A stretch of DNA of 64,000 bases from Heligmosomoides polygyrus polygyrus (taxonomy: Eukaryota > Nematoda > Chromadorea > Rhabditida > Heligmosomidae). The stretch spans positions 15,313,466 through 15,377,465 of the forward strand of contig OX377206.1 in the NCBI GenBank assembly GCA_947396885.1, given 5' to 3'. The stretch's first letter is position 1. Each line of letters opens with the position of its first letter. The notes beneath the pieces were generated by a model that saw only the letters and a program-made list of their open reading frames with translations, was not told the origin of the DNA and searched no databases. Shown piece after piece: positions 38,541 through 50,562 of this stretch. A program made the translations under genes and the position numbers.

Positions 38541-39775
38541 TTAGACTGTCGCAAAATTAATTGCCAAAACAGGCCGCTTACTTCAAACTGCTATAACTTA
38601 GCCTAAACGCAACTTTATTAAACGATGTAAAAATCACCAGAATCTATACATTCTTGCCAACGAATATGCAAAGAGTCTATTCCTCTCTTCTATCTATTTC
38701 TATGCAATAAAAACTGAGATCACAAGAATAAACGAAATCAAGGAAGGCACACACAACATCGGCCAAATTGGTGAATTGTTTCTGATGCAAATGAGAATCA
38801 AGAACTCGGAAAAGGTCATAGTCGGTGGGGAGGGGTCGGGAGGATACGGTGGGTGAGGGAGAACTTCGACGCCTGTATGGGTCAATTTTCCTCGAGTGAT
38901 TTGCCCTTGACAGGATGAGGTGGCGACAGATCACAAGAACAGCGGACCCTGCGACTGCGCGGAACTAAACGCTCAGGAGAAGAAGAAGAAGAAGAAGAAG
39001 AAGAAGAAGAAGAAGAAGAAGAAGAAGAAGAAGAAGAAGATTTGCGAGGTGTGCGGCCTTGCGTTGTTCTGCAACAGGAGCGGCCTCCTCTATTTACCAC
39101 TGCCGGCCACAAATTGTCTAAATCACAACAGTAAGACTCTGCTGTAACTGCCTGACCAGGTTGCAAAAAGCTGTAATGAATTACACCATTGCAACACCAC
39201 CACAAAGAAAGCATAACTTTTTTAAGTTGAAGGTCGGATTTAGAAAAGGATGCTGGAGGAGCATCCTTATCTATCCAGACAAATCACTGCCTCCTGGTAT
39301 CGTAGTGGACTCAGTTTTCATCTACAGTTGTAATACGGCTTACAAAAAGCTCATTTTTAAAGCGAACTAGCAGATTGGAACAAGTGTCGAAGCGTGCCAG
39401 ACGCTGCTCAACGGTCAGCTCATGAGGCATCCACTCCGACATCTTCTTCACCTTGCCGATTCTCGCCAAATGTCTTGTTACCGTACTATGCTGCACGCCA
39501 AGGCCTTCTGCTAACGTATTTGCATTCGTCTCCGGATTTTCTTCAATGGCTCTCCTCAAAACTTCATCGTCAAGTAGTAACGGTGCGCCGCGACCCGGTT
39601 TTCGTTCGAGATCAAAATCGCCAGAAGCGAATTTTTCGGAGCAGAGCCTCACCGTTCGTTCGCAAGGACAGTCCGTCCCAAAAGCGCTGCTAAGGTTACG
39701 GGGTGCCTTTGCCGCAGAATGCCCCAATTTATATTCGTGAAGCATGATGAAATGATAGCCGCGTCGGTTCATGGT
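38541..39775 (-). pseudogene. Second mariner (Hsmar1-like subfamily), decayed, minus strand
   Basis: On the minus strand the N-terminal helix-turn-helix domain is readable at 39311-39772: ERTVRLCSEKF, LERKPGRGAP, HSTVTRHLARIGKVKK, PHELTVEQR. It runs to ITTVDEN, where the first catalytic Asp lies. The middle part (about 38930-39300) has MLSLWWCCNGVIHYSFL; the second catalytic motif is degraded (LLHDNARP expected). A 5'-truncated RTE tail with a (GAA)n tract was inserted at 38905-39038. Beyond it follow VEVLPHPPYPPDPSP and LDSHLHQKQF. The 3' terminal repeat may be TTAGACTGTCGCAAAATTAA near 38541. No matching 5' terminus was found, so the right edge is open. Confidence 0.85.
38905..39038 (+). 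mobile_element. 5'-truncated RTE insertion with (GAA)n tail
   Basis: The last ~70 bases of the intact RTE at 50562-53718 (GATGAGGTGGCGACAGATCA onward) followed by about 20 GAA units. It is flanked by the 7 bp duplication GATTTGC (38898-38904 and 39039-39045). It differs from the parent at very few sites, so it is recent. It disrupts the older minus-strand mariner. Confidence 0.92.
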
Positions 39776-40184
39776 TTTACAGCGCCCTAGAAAAGGTCGG
39801 CTAGAAAAATTAGAGCGACTTCAACATATGTTTTTTGAAAGCAGAAAAAAACCTACCAAACGGTATGTGTGGCTTGCCCTGCTACGGAAGGATTTAGGGT
39901 AAAAATAACCCTATTTATTCATACATACCTCGAAACGGAGATTAATTTTGCGCCCTACCTCCCCCCTAAGCCCTGGGTCTATTCGGGTGGTAGCGATAGC
40001 TGTCGTTTCTTCCGACTGTGCTACCATGGGCCCAACCTCAGAGTTGGGAGGCAGTATTTTCGACCCATGGTGTCTCCATCATAGGTATCCTCTTTTGTAA
40101 GAGAGTTGCAGGATGTACACGAGCGTATACGGCAAGCAAGGTGCTACAACAAAAGTTGAAAAATAAGGCCAGTGTAAATTGACA
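39776..40184. other. Gene-free stretch
   Basis: No gene is recognised. It may contain the missing 5' end of the minus-strand mariner. Confidence 0.4.
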
Positions 40185-40345
40185 TCCTTGCGAGATGTGC
40201 TACGCATTCCATTTCTTCTGGATGTTGTGGAAACAATTTGAGTGCGTGTTGAAAGGCTTGATTCGTCTAGGTGGGAAAACCGAACCAAGAACCTCGGTTC
40301 GAGATGCAGACGACAGTCGTCGCCTCCTTCGACTATAATAATTCG
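40185..40345 (-). mobile_element. SINE copy with internal deletion
   Basis: Shows the SINE body near GAGATGTGCTACGCATTCC and the head near CCGAACCAAGAACC. The middle of the element (the ATGACTTGCGGTGGCC part) is missing. Confidence 0.65.
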
Positions 40346-40859
40346 AAACAAAGGGTGACTAAAACTATGTACTTCGCTCACATTTTCATGAACTCATAGA
40401 CCAAGGATTATAGGGACGGCTGAGGCTGCCATATGCAGGTGGTTACTTTTGGAATAGTTCTACACTTAGACATTAAGGGGCTACAAGTGCTCCGGCACGC
40501 CTATCGGCGTGCCTCGCACTTACACGCTTTGCGCGATGTTGCAGTATCACTAAGGACAATCACATCGAGGTAGCTGCTCTACTCGTACAGCTTTTTTCCT
40601 TACCTAGGAATACAAAAGGCTCGCAGTACGTACAGTGTATAGTATGATAGAGCGATCTATTGGTTGCTCACTGCTGGTCCTTCCTTAGTGAAACGGTCCC
40701 CATTACTGGTACTGGTCCCCCTCAATGACACCCTTAGCGGACAACGTCTTCGGCTCGCCTTCTGAGTCCCCAAACACGTTGAGCGACGTCTTTGGCACGT
40801 CTTCTAAGTCCCAGGCACGTCATGCGACGTATTCCGCACGTCTTCCGAATCCCCTGGCA
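40346..40859. other. Gene-free stretch with repeat fragments
   Basis: Contains the second copy of the hairpin repeat (40483-40546) and three near-repeats of a GCACGTCTTC / GACGTATTCCG type around 40750-40860. No gene is recognised. Confidence 0.45.
40483..40546 (-). repeat. Palindromic repeat, copy 2 (hairpin family)
   Basis: On the minus strand it reads GCGCAAAGCGTGTAAGTGCG, then GGCACGCCGATAGGCGTGCC, matching 1950-2020 base by base at most sites. The changes in the hairpin are compensatory (ACACGCC/GGCGTGT against GCACGCC/GGCGTGC), so pairing is kept. Confidence 0.6.
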
Positions 40860-43275
40860 AGCAGAAGACGTCTGGGTATTTTCCGCTATTTTCACGCCAC
40901 ATAGTTTGATCAGTATCGATTGACGGTGGTCGATATTGCAAAAACGAACTTAAGACTCGTGTTTTCCGACCTCGACTACCACCAGGCCTAAAGTTTCCAG
41001 GCAGGTAGAAGACGTCTACGTATTTCCCCTATTTTTCTGCACCGTAATTTGATCAATATGCGCGATTTCAATAGGGCCGATTACAACGAAATTGGAAGTT
41101 ACCTAACTGCCATAGATTGGATAGGTATATTGAATTCATCGAGCAACGTTGATCAATTGTATGAGACGTTACTTGCAACTTTACATCATGCAATTGATAT
41201 GTACGTTCCTATGCGAAAAATTGGAGACGATGCAAAGGGGTTTCCTGAATATCTTATACGGATGAATCGTCGCTCTGTTTTCCAGTGGAAAAAGGCATGT
41301 GCCAGCGGTCGAGAAGAAGACTGGGCTTTGTACGAGGCACTGTCCAGTAAGGTTAATAAAGCTCTTTATCGATACAATGTGTTTCAAGAAAAGAAGATAG
41401 CTAAGTCTAAAGATAGAACAGCATTCTATAGGTACGTAAGCTCTTGGATTGGAAAGGATAATGGGGTCCCTAGTTTGATAAAGGATGATGGTGAGCTGGC
41501 CTCTACGGAAAGTGACAAAGCTGACTTGTTGGGCGAGGTTTTCCTCAAAGCATACAACAAGGATCACATCTTGGGAAGCGATCCTTGGGGTAAAATAGTT
41601 AAGGATCTGCCCCATTTTCCTCAGATGAGTAGCACGGTATGGTTTGTAAGGGATGAGATTATTGATGTGTTGAGTAAGTGGCCCAAATCGTTTTCATTAA
41701 CTCCAGATTTGGTTCCTTTGAGCTTTATAAAAAATGTTGTCCATTATATAGCCTATCCTCTGGAACACATATTTAATCTGAGTTTTATGAGAGCCCAGGT
41801 CCCCGTTAGGTGGAAACACGCTTTTGTAACACCCATTCATAAAAAGGGATCCCGCAACGATGCAAAAAATTACAGGCCAGTTAGCATCACTTCAATATTT
41901 GCTAGAACTTTTGAAAAGATTCTCAAGAAGCACGTTCTGGCACATCTAGGAAGGCACCAAATAATTTCTGATTACCAGTATGGTTTCCTCAAAGGCAGAT
42001 CTGTAGAAACTGCGCTCCTCACCTCTCTCAATGACTGGTCCAAAGCACTTGAAAAGAAAAAATGTACGGATGTGGTGTACTTTGACTTCTCCATAGCTTT
42101 TGATAAAGTCCCTCTTGAGAAATTGCTCATAAAAATGGGAGCTGTGGGAACCCATCCCATGATAATGGATTGGACTCGGCAGTTTCTGTCTGGAAGAACG
42201 TACAAGTGAAGATCAAGTGTGAGTTCTCTAAAGTCTTCCCTGCATTAAGTGGTGTTCCGCAAGGCGGAGTGCTCTCCCCACTCTTCTTCTTGTTGTATAT
42301 TTATGAACTTCCGGGACTCATCAACAATTTGAGCGTCAAATGCAACATGTATGCCGATGACGTTAAAATTTACAAAAGAATTGATGGGCTTGAAGACTCT
42401 AAACCCTTCAGACAGCGATTGACTTTGTTAGTAGTTGGGCCGAATTATGGGAACTACCACCTTCAACTGAAAAAACTCGTCTTTTGATGATTGGACCCAA
42501 AAACCAGACTCGGACGCCGACGTACACAATTAACAGCGACCTGCTCAACAGAGTGAATGAAGCTCAGATTTAGGCTACAATGTTACCAGTGACCTATGCT
42601 TTTCTCAACATTGCAGAATTTTGGTGAAAAAAGCCAATTTTCGTATATACAACTTCCTCAGGGCTTTGAAATCAAAGCTCCCTGAAGTCTATATACGTGC
42701 TTATAAAACCTATGTGCGACCTATTGTGGAATCGGGCACTACTGTATTCAATCCAACGAAGAAGAAGGGCACTGACCTTTTGGAAAGTGTTCAAAACAAC
42801 TTCACCAGGAAACTCATGATGAGGTGTTATTCGATGAACTACAGCCTAATACCTCGTGGCCCTCAACGATCTGTGCTTCTTGGTCTTTCGTCACTGAGAA
42901 CGAGAAGAAAAACCGCTGACCTTCTCATGATGTACAAAATCCTTGCCAACAAGCTTTCCATTAACGCACAAGAATTTTTTGATGGAACGCTGACTAGATC
43001 CGTAAGGGGGAAGCTCAAACTTCGAACCTCCATAGCAAGGACGCGAGTTAGGTCAGCTTCTTAACGTACAGGATCTTGAAGGATTTTAATTTGCTGCTTG
43101 GGAGGTACGATGATCTGGCGAGTCTGTCTGCGCGTACCTGTAGAACGTATCTTGCTTGACAAATATTTCAATGCTGTGTGCACAAGAATTGATGCCTAAT
43201 TGAGTTGTTTACGTAGTTGTCTTGTTCAGTTGTCTTGTTAGTTTGTAACGCGTGGACTCATATCTACGCCTTGAA

Positions 43276-43306
<31 letters not shown>

Positions 43307-43440
43307 ATATCGATTGGTGGCGATCGATGCTTCAAAAACGAACTTCAGATTTGTGTTGAGCGACCTCGATCGCCCCATGGTCGAAGTTCCCAGGCAGGGC
43401 GAAGACCTCTGGGTATTTTTCGCAATTTTCGTGTCGTAAT
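40860..43440. repeat. ~145 bp tandem repeat split by a LINE
   Basis: One unit spans about 40915-41059. A second starts at about 43310 (TCGATTGGTGGCGATCGATG, then AAAAACGAACTTCAGA, CCAGGCAGG.GAAGACCTCTGGG). Part of a third unit lies at 40855-40914. The LINE at 41060-43309 sits between units, at GATCAATAT / ATATCGATTGG. No function is known; it may be a minisatellite. Confidence 0.7.
41060..43309 (+). pseudogene. 5'-truncated Jockey/CR1-group LINE with long RT remnant
   Basis: Encodes the linker and reverse transcriptase of a non-LTR retrotransposon but lacks the endonuclease. The first frame (41060-42207) has MRDFNRADY, then FVTPIHKKGSRNDAKNYRPV, SITSIF, QYGFLKGRSVETALL and VVYFDFSIAFDKV. A frameshift near 42205 moves to a second frame with SGVPQGGVLSPLFF and MYADDVKIY, so the catalytic Asp pair is preserved. 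Further breaks lie near 42400-42490 and at 42571-42573. The third frame (about 42621-43064) has IRAYKTYVRPIVESGT and VQNNFTRK. The 3' end is an AAAT microsatellite at about 43274-43309. It is the same family as the remnant at 3119-5480 but less decayed. Confidence 0.9.
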
Positions 43441-43906
43441 TTTCCCTCCATTTTCTCCCCTATTCCCCTCCCCCCCCCCCCCCCGAATTTCCCATTGCTA
43501 ATGTGACTCATTGCTTAGCGCGTTATTGTAGAGTATGATGATAAGGAAAGTAAGGAAGTCCTTCTGGCCTTTAATGTCGACACCAAAATCACAAGTAACC
43601 CTGAGCGCAAGCCATTGTGCCCAACAACAACTCTTGGTACTGCTTCCACGATATTTTCCTGAAGTACAATGCGTTGCTGTACATCGAACGGATGTGCTGG
43701 CACTGACATTTATTCATCAACCTTACGTGTTATCACTATCTGCCACTGTCTGCTTGAGTTTGTCCGCAAGTTAGATGTTATGTGCGTTTTATGTTAATAG
43801 CTGTTGTTATTTGGGAGCATACAGCGTATGCCAACCGGATGGTTCTTCGAAACATATCACAGGCTGCTATAATGATTCGATAAACCTATGCCTTGGGTTT
43901 AATGAC
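43441..43906. other. Gene-free stretch
   Basis: No gene is recognised. A C15 run lies at 43470-43484. Confidence 0.5.
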
Positions 43907-44376
43907 TGACCAGGAGACTATCTCAACGGTAGGTCGGAACGGACCAAGTGTTGTATACGGGCACAATCGCCTCCCTTTGGGAAACAACAAAACGCAATTA
44001 TCTCAACCGCAATACAACTCTGCGCAGAATCAGGAACGACGGAAGTTGGACCGTTGGCGGCGTTAGCCCTCTGCCTGCACGAGGAGGGCGAGCTCAAGTT
44101 GGCTGGAAACAGCTACCATGAGGATTACGCCGCCCTCCACCCACTGCGCCACCACCGTGCACTCGTCATCGCTGATTCCAGCCAACTTGAGCCCGCCCTT
44201 CGCGTGCAGGCAGAGGGTTAACGCCGCCAACGGCCGAGCTTCCGTCGTCCCTAACTCTTCGCAGGGTTCTATTGGGTGGAGATATTTGCATTTTGTTGTT
44301 TCCCAGAGAGAGGCGATTCTGCCCATATATCACACTTGGACCGCTCCGACTTACTGTTGAGATAGCCTTCTGGTCA
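43907..44376. mobile_element. 470 bp fold-back element
   Basis: The ends TGACCAGGAGACTATCTCAAC and GTTGAGATAGCCTTCTGGTCA are near-perfect inverses. The complementarity continues inward through GGACCAAGTGT, GCCTC.CT.TGGGAAACAAC, GACGGAAG and AGCCAACTTGAGC blocks to a loop at about 44105-44175. On the minus strand the loop reads GGTGGCGCAGTGGGTGGAG, which resembles a Pol III A box. No protein is encoded. Confidence 0.88.
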
Positions 44377-44510
44377 GACTAGCTCAACAGGTTCGCAACC
44401 ACTTCAACACCTTTGCAGGAAAGTTTCAATTCATTTTCTTTAAGCCTCAAGTGGCTGGTATCGAGGTTATAGGTTCTCACCGTTCTTAACGATGTTTTCT
44501 TGCGAGCAAA

Positions 44511-44597
44511 ACTCTAGCACCAGGCGCGACTGGAACCCATAGCTCCTGCTGACCGGGCAGGACTGCTCTACGCCATTACACCACCAGCGCTGTATTA
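44511..44597 (-). repeat. tRNA-derived sequence (degenerate tRNA or SINE head)
   Basis: On the minus strand TGGTGTAATGGCGTAGAGC resembles a D-arm/A box. CCTGC.CCGGTCA.GCAGG is a perfect 5 bp anticodon-type stem with a 7-base loop, and GGGTTCCAGTCGCG resembles the T arm/B box. The T stem does not pair and position 33 is not T, so a working tRNA is unlikely. Confidence 0.4.
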
Positions 44598-46409
44598 ACG
44601 CAACATCCACACCTCGTGGGAGCCATCGGTACTCACCTATATATCGGTATATCGGGATGAGATGGCTGCTAATATCGGCATGGAACCAGTTAAGCTGAAA
44701 GTGCTGGTAGAAGCGATTACATGATTCAATGCATCTAACGGTTTGTCTCACAGACTTGTTTGTCATGAAACTTCTTGACTGATCCAAAAATTCCGTGGCA
44801 ACATAGTCTTTGGATTCACCCCAGCTTACCGTATAGTCTAAAGTTCATTTGTAGGCTTCATTTTCTAGTAGTCGTAGTCTTCGATCTCAGCTAATCAATT
44901 CTTAACATTGAATAAAAATATGAAAGAGTAAAGAACAAAGGATTATACACCCTCAAGTTTCTGATCTTCAGATGAATGGTATTTACATTTCCAAGCAAGT
45001 AAATACGGCGATGGACTGGAGATCTACATGGTGTAAGCAAGCCGGAAGCTTTCATATTTTCCTTTTATTTCTTTTATTTCCTCTTCAAAATAAGTAACAG
45101 CAGGTTGCTATAGCTAAAGAAATAACGATTTTCTGATCGTTAAAACAGCATCTTCCAGGTGACAGCGGCTTTACCATAAAGTCATTGACTTGACCTCTAT
45201 TGTTTATTATTTGTTATCTGCCAATTTCGTTTTCTTACCAACCTGTATTCTTAGTGTTCTTCTTCATACTCTTAGCGAAGGTCTCGTCGTACATATATGC
45301 ATATACATATTTGTTTAGTTCTTTTGAAATAATCTTATTTTGCATAAATGAATAAAGAATAAAGAACTTCACCTTTTCTGGGCCACTCTATGCATGCCTT
45401 TTTTTCGGAAAGTTCAGACATTTTTTCCTATCAAGGCATTGTGTTGAGTTGAAGTAAGTAAATTACCGTGGCAATCATAACAATTCGAAGAGCAGGAGGC
45501 AGACGAAGGAGAAACGACACAATTGATATAATTTTATATCCTCGACAAAGAGTTGCCGACGAGAAAAAATAAAAGCGTGACGGACGATGAAAAATGAGGA
45601 TATAGATAAACATAAAAATAGAGGGTGAAAGTGGGCATTTTCATGTCACTTTTTCGACAATACTATCAAAAAAGCGTAAAAACAAAGGATAAAGAACCTG
45701 AGCGTGGAGCAGCTCTCTTGCTTAGATACGTAAGATTAGTGAGACATCGTATCCAAAATTCACTCCGATCAGATCTCTCCAATTTTATATGGAAAGCAGA
45801 AGATTGATAAGCATCCAAATCACAGAAAAATCTAAGCGATATGGAGAAAATGGCGATCCATTTTTCACTTTTTGCAACAACAAAAAAGAAAGGTGCACCT
45901 TCATACAATTCGTTTCCATTGATTGTCATAAAACTTTCACTTCTTGAGCGGAGCTTTCTGGTGCTCTGGACTAAATACTCGCGATAACCACTCGCCTTTT
46001 GTATCGAGATGTTTACTTGCTCTTCAAAATGATATTGGCAACTTTAAAGAAGTTCAAGTAATGGGAAATTCACGCCTTATTCAAATGTGGGACACTCTAT
46101 ATCTTCAAAGGCTCCACAGTTCGAGTGATTTGAGATGAAATTTAAAACACTTTTTGGGACACTCTGCATCTTCAAAGGTTCCCACAGTTGAGATGGTTTG
46201 AGATGAACAGCTTTTTGCTTTTTTTTTTCGCAGTAGGAGTGGTCTCGTTATTCGCTGCTGTATATACTGACACACAGACACACAGACACACACAGACACA
46301 CAGACACACTCACAGTGTACCATGGTTTACATACTGGATCACTCGAACTCTGATCTACCGTGCTAGGCAGAAGAATGCTACATTTTTCAAGTTCTAAAGG
46401 ATTATCTGG
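44598..46409. other. Gene-free stretch
   Basis: No gene is recognised. A ~62 bp diverged direct duplication lies at about 46088-46205 (GGGACACTCT.CATCTTCAAAGG, CACAGTT.GAG). An ACACAG microsatellite lies at about 46267-46313. Confidence 0.5.
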
Positions 46410-46696
46410 GCGCATGTAGTGCAGTCGGAGGAGGGGCCGACTGTCGGGTGCACCCGATACCAGGTTCCTGGTTCGAATTTCTCGCACAAGCCGACCAAGC
46501 CTTCCATCCCTCTGGGGTCGGTGAATTGGTACCAGACTTGCCTGGGAAGGATAGAGCGCTGACTTGATCATCGGCTGGCCACCGCAAGTCATTGTATGAC
46601 CAAGTACGCATTCAAATCGCCTCCACGATATCCCGTAGAAGTAGAATGCGTGGCGCATATCAAAAGGGATTGAATAACGCCGTCCTTTATTCTTTT
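46410..46696 (+). mobile_element. tRNA-derived SINE copy
   Basis: Head with A box TAGTGCAGTCGG and B box GGTTCGAATTT, the family body, and a CCTTTATTCTTTT tail. It is flanked by a 14 bp repeat with two mismatches (AAAGGATTATCTGG at 46396-46409, AAAGGACTATCCGG at 46697-46710). The B box is closer to consensus than in the copy at 22818. Confidence 0.9.
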
Positions 46697-46869
46697 AAAG
46701 GACTATCCGGCCTTCATCCACGGAAATACGTGTTTTGGTTTACAGTCCTACCACTTCATAGCATATCTTCACATAACAATGCGTTGTGAGGCTTTAAAGT
46801 GTAAAGCAAGTGAAAATCTACGACTCTGTGGGGTCCAGTTGTAATCAAAGCTCCTGAAGCGTTCATCGC

Positions 46870-47079
46870 TCTGGCTAACATCTAGACGCTAGTCGTGCTC
46901 ATCAAGGCAACCAGAACGCAAGAACTGCGACGGTGCAATTCGTTGACATAAAGAGAAGCACTTTATTCAATGAAGATTGAAGTTGCCGTCAAGGTCATGG
47001 CAGAATCTAGAACTTCGGTTAGATTGTAAGAAAACTTATGTTTTTAGTGCCATCATGATGTGCACAACTTTCGTGTTAT
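46870..47079 (+). repeat. Direct repeat outside the left palindrome arm
   Basis: TAGTCGTGCTCATCAAGGCAACC, AGAAGCACTTTATTCAA and GCCGTCAAGGTCATGG align directly, not inversely, with about 60255-60430 beyond the right arm. The edge of the palindrome therefore carries a segment in the opposite orientation to what mirror symmetry predicts. Confidence 0.7.
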
Positions 47080-48598
47080 GTGATAGCTTGTGATGGATTC
47101 CCTCAGAATTACTAACACGTCACCATTTGTGATGAGATGCGCCGAAAATAGACGTCGAGTCACATACTCTTTTAAAATACTAGCGCTTTTTTTTGAAGAG
47201 AGGATTAAGCTGAATTTCTGTTCAAAAAAATAATGACTTTCAAAGAAGCACCCAGCGAATCCTCCTCAAACATTTTGTTTACACATCCCTCAACTACATT
47301 TCGACCTATCGACTGTTGAATCCTATTGACAATGGCGACAGATCAAGAATCTTACGATCTATATCGCCTACTGTAGAAGAGGATCTTCTAGCGGCATCAG
47401 CAATTTTATTAATACTGCAGAATGCTCTATAGAAGACTGAAGTGAATCATTACGCTTGGAAATCACCGAAGATTTAGATGATTTTAATTACGTGTTTAGA
47501 CACCTAAAATGGCACTCTGATATGAAAAAAATGCTCCTCAGCCCTCGCAGCTCCTCTCATAGGGGCATGAATGTCAACTTTAATTAAGTATGTCTGCCAG
47601 AAACATGCTCCAGTGTCAAACCGTCGTCCGAGATTTTCTAATAAACATTGACTTGTTCATTTTCTGAGCTTTTGCACTTCGCTCTCCATCTGATGATCTT
47701 TGCATCCGAAAAATGATTGAAGTGATCAAAACAGCGCATGCGCATTCTGTCGTAACGATGCTACAAGAAATGAATTAAAAGCCATTTATAAGCTCTCAAA
47801 ATGCTCCATAGCAAAGCTAGGTAAGCTACCACGATTATAAATGGTTGTCGCTTCTTGAAAAATCTAGGGGTTCCTAAAAGTTGTGCTTGGAAGACAAATA
47901 GCTTTTGAAAGAAAATGTGATGCAATAATAGGTTCCGGCTATATACAAAATTAGTGCAACGATCTGAACATACTGCATTCCTGTGAAAGCAAATCCATCA
48001 AAAGATGCGGCACGTGCCACAATTATGCACAGGACATATGTGGTGGTGCAGACGGCAGAGGCGCTAATCTCGGGTGCAGTACGAACCAATTTTTGGTTCG
48101 AGCAACGCCTCTGCCAGCAACGTCTCTCAACATTCTGGGACCAGTGACGTGGAGAAAAGCTAGGCTAGAGGATAAAAGTAGGTCTCGTCAAAGGGATGGC
48201 GTAAATTATTGCTAGGGCCAAATGTAGGAGATAAGCAAATTTCACCCCTTCATTATTTCGCATGGCAGAATGTGCAGGGTATCCAAGGAAGGCTCACTAT
48301 TAGTTTCATCGTGTCAAAGCTGGCCATCACCTTCAATATTGGGCAATATTTGGGTCTACCTAAACTCTCCAAAAACCTCGTTACGAACACTAAGTAACCT
48401 TGTTACAGTACACTTTTTAGAAACGCCTAGACCCTAGTAGTTTCCGAAGAGTACTGGTAATGTGTAAGTAACTGTACTGTGCCAATGTGGTCCCATTCAC
48501 AGATGCAATATATATATCCATGATTTAAAATGTCTGAATAAAAAGTCCCCAGGTTCAACGACCTTGAAGCCTCTACATCTTGAGAGTAAGTTTATTTT

Positions 48599-48884
48599 CA
48601 ATCCTCTTTGCCTACCAGGTTTGGTATAGAATTCCTTATTGCGGCTGACATTTCGACGAACCCATCTTTAAAGAAAGCACTGGTAGTTTATCATCCGTCT
48701 CAGCTGCAAAGAACTGCAGCATAAATGATCTACACATTCACAATAAGTAAAGTGGGGTTATGCATTTCTTGCAAATAACTCTTTGTGTGCTTCCTTCGGA
48801 CAAGTTTTTCAATCCTCTTTGCCTACCAGGTTCGATATAGAATTCTTTACTGCGGCCGACGTTTCAACGAACTCGTCCTTAAAG
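48599..48884 (+). repeat. ~74 bp direct repeat in the left arm
   Basis: AATCCTCTTTGCCTACCAGG, then TATAGAATTC.TTA.TGCGGC.GAC.TTTC.ACGAAC, occurs at about 48599-48672 and again at 48811-48884. The right arm shows the mirrored pair around 57945-58220. Confidence 0.8.
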
Positions 48885-49165
48885 GCGCAAGTTCCCCTTT
48901 CGGAGTTCCGAGCTTCGTTGACGTTAGGAGATCGGAGACGCTGTCGCATGAGGTAAGTCGTGGAAAATTGGGTGGGCCGGCCACGTAATGCACTTCGCAG
49001 ACACACGCTGGACGAGAGCCGTTACCGACTGGATTTCGGGATGTCAAGAAAACACCAGAACGCCCACCAGCACGTCGGCCGGACTTCTTCGTGAAGACCC
49101 TGAACAACGGTATGACGCTCTTCGTGTTCCTCGAGCAAGGAGGATCCAATTGGAGCACTCCAGCC
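48880..49165 (+). pseudogene. RTE-1-like LINE tail fragment in left arm
   Basis: Encodes GVPSFVDVRRSETLSH-like, then [16 protein letters not shown] and ALRVPRARR with frame breaks. This is the same C-terminal domain as in 35225-36195. Because both palindrome arms hold it, it was there before the arms were duplicated. Confidence 0.8.
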
Positions 49166-49874
49166 ATTGACATTCAATTGCATCTGTTGATAAACATCAA
49201 CAACAGAGCATATTACTACCAAGCTTCAGTTCAGCGATATAGTGAGAGCAAAGTCCTGCGTGAGTAAATAATACCCTAGCTGCTTGGTCCACCGATAAAT
49301 GAATTAAAACTTACGGGAAACTTTTTCTAAGAAAGTTAGTCGAAATATTAGGTTGAGTCATAAATTTTGCAACATTTCTGTTTTTTCTGGTATTCAAAGT
49401 AAACCCGCTGAAGTGTTATACTTTTTTAAGCTTGTTTCCTGGTGATAGTTTGAGCAATGAGTCGTTAATTTTCCTCGCGTTGAGAAAAGTTTTATTCTCT
49501 AGAACGATGACCACTTAAAGTGAAAAAGTGTGTGGTTTCATTTTCAATTAGGTCAAGCTCGACAACAACCAAGCGCCGGAGGTCAAGCACGTTCAGGAAG
49601 TCACCTGCAAGTTCACTCCTAACCGAATAAATTATTGGAGATGGTATCGGAAGTCCCTTCCGCTCAGAAGAGCAGCAAAGACAAACCACTTTCGGGAAGA
49701 CCAACCGCTGTAAACAATGTGCGTCCATCAAGTCGAATTCTTCTCAAACCACACTACGACTGGCCGCTGATCTCCGCTTTTCCCAGCAAACCACCGTTCG
49801 TCAGCTACAGAAGTCTGGATAGTCGCCAAAACCATCTTCGCCAGCGCCTCATGCGTTGACGGAACACCAAGTAA

Positions 49875-49924
49875 GCCGGTGGAGGAGCTCTAAGCTTCCG
49901 ACAGCTGAGAGCTCCTCCACCGGC
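49875..49924. repeat. 17 bp perfect hairpin inside the mariner
   Basis: GCCGGTGGAGGAGCTCT and its exact inverse AGAGCTCCTCCACCGGC are separated by 16 bases. It is probably a local inverted duplication after the element decayed. Confidence 0.9.
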
Positions 49925-50562
49925 TCAAGCGAGGGGGCTTGATTGAATCTTTACCAGTGGTGAAAAGTGGATGCTTTCCGACAACCGCGAGGCCGGAAAG
50001 CAATAGCTGGAACGCAACGAGCTGCGGTTCTGACGTCAAAACGGAGCTCCACCGAAAGAAGGTCCTGCTGCGCCTTTGGTAGATGCGTAGTGGTCCAGTG
50101 CACGGGAAGCTACTCCACATAGTCAAACCATCCTCGACGCTCGCTTTTACCAATAACTCTACTAGTTCCAGCAAAAATTAGTGGAGAAAGAAGACGAAAA
50201 GACCCAATGCTTCTTGCACCAGGGCAACGGCCGACCACTTACGGCACTTCAGACGCCGGCAAAAATCTAGGAATTGGGCTGGACCACAATCAAGCAACAA
50301 CCATACACTCCGGACACTGCTCAGTCTGACTGCCATCTGCTTCGGTGTATGAATCAGTTCCTCAATGGTAGGCGCTTCGCCGAAGTCGACGAGGTCACGA
50401 AGGTGGTGCACGACTTCGTCAGGTCGAAACCGACCAAATTCTACGGAGATGTAATTCACTCAGTGCATGAAAAGCGAAAGAAACTCACTAAGAATAACTT
50501 CAATTACTTTTTTTTAAGTCAATCACTTTTATTTTATGGTATTATCTTATTCTTGCTGGAAA

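Noticed and set aside
38882..39214. Frame with a long Ser run as a secreted or mucin-like protein
   Set aside because: The Ser run is the (GAA)n tail of a truncated RTE read on the other strand, flanked by mariner transposase sequence.
44511..44597. Functional tRNA-Thr gene (GGT anticodon by position)
   Set aside because: The anticodon stem pairs well, but the T stem does not, and position 33 is C rather than T. It is more likely a tRNA-derived repeat.
48785..49170. Frames in the palindrome arm as a host gene pair
   Set aside because: They match the C-terminal domain of RTE-1-like LINEs with frame breaks, in both arms.
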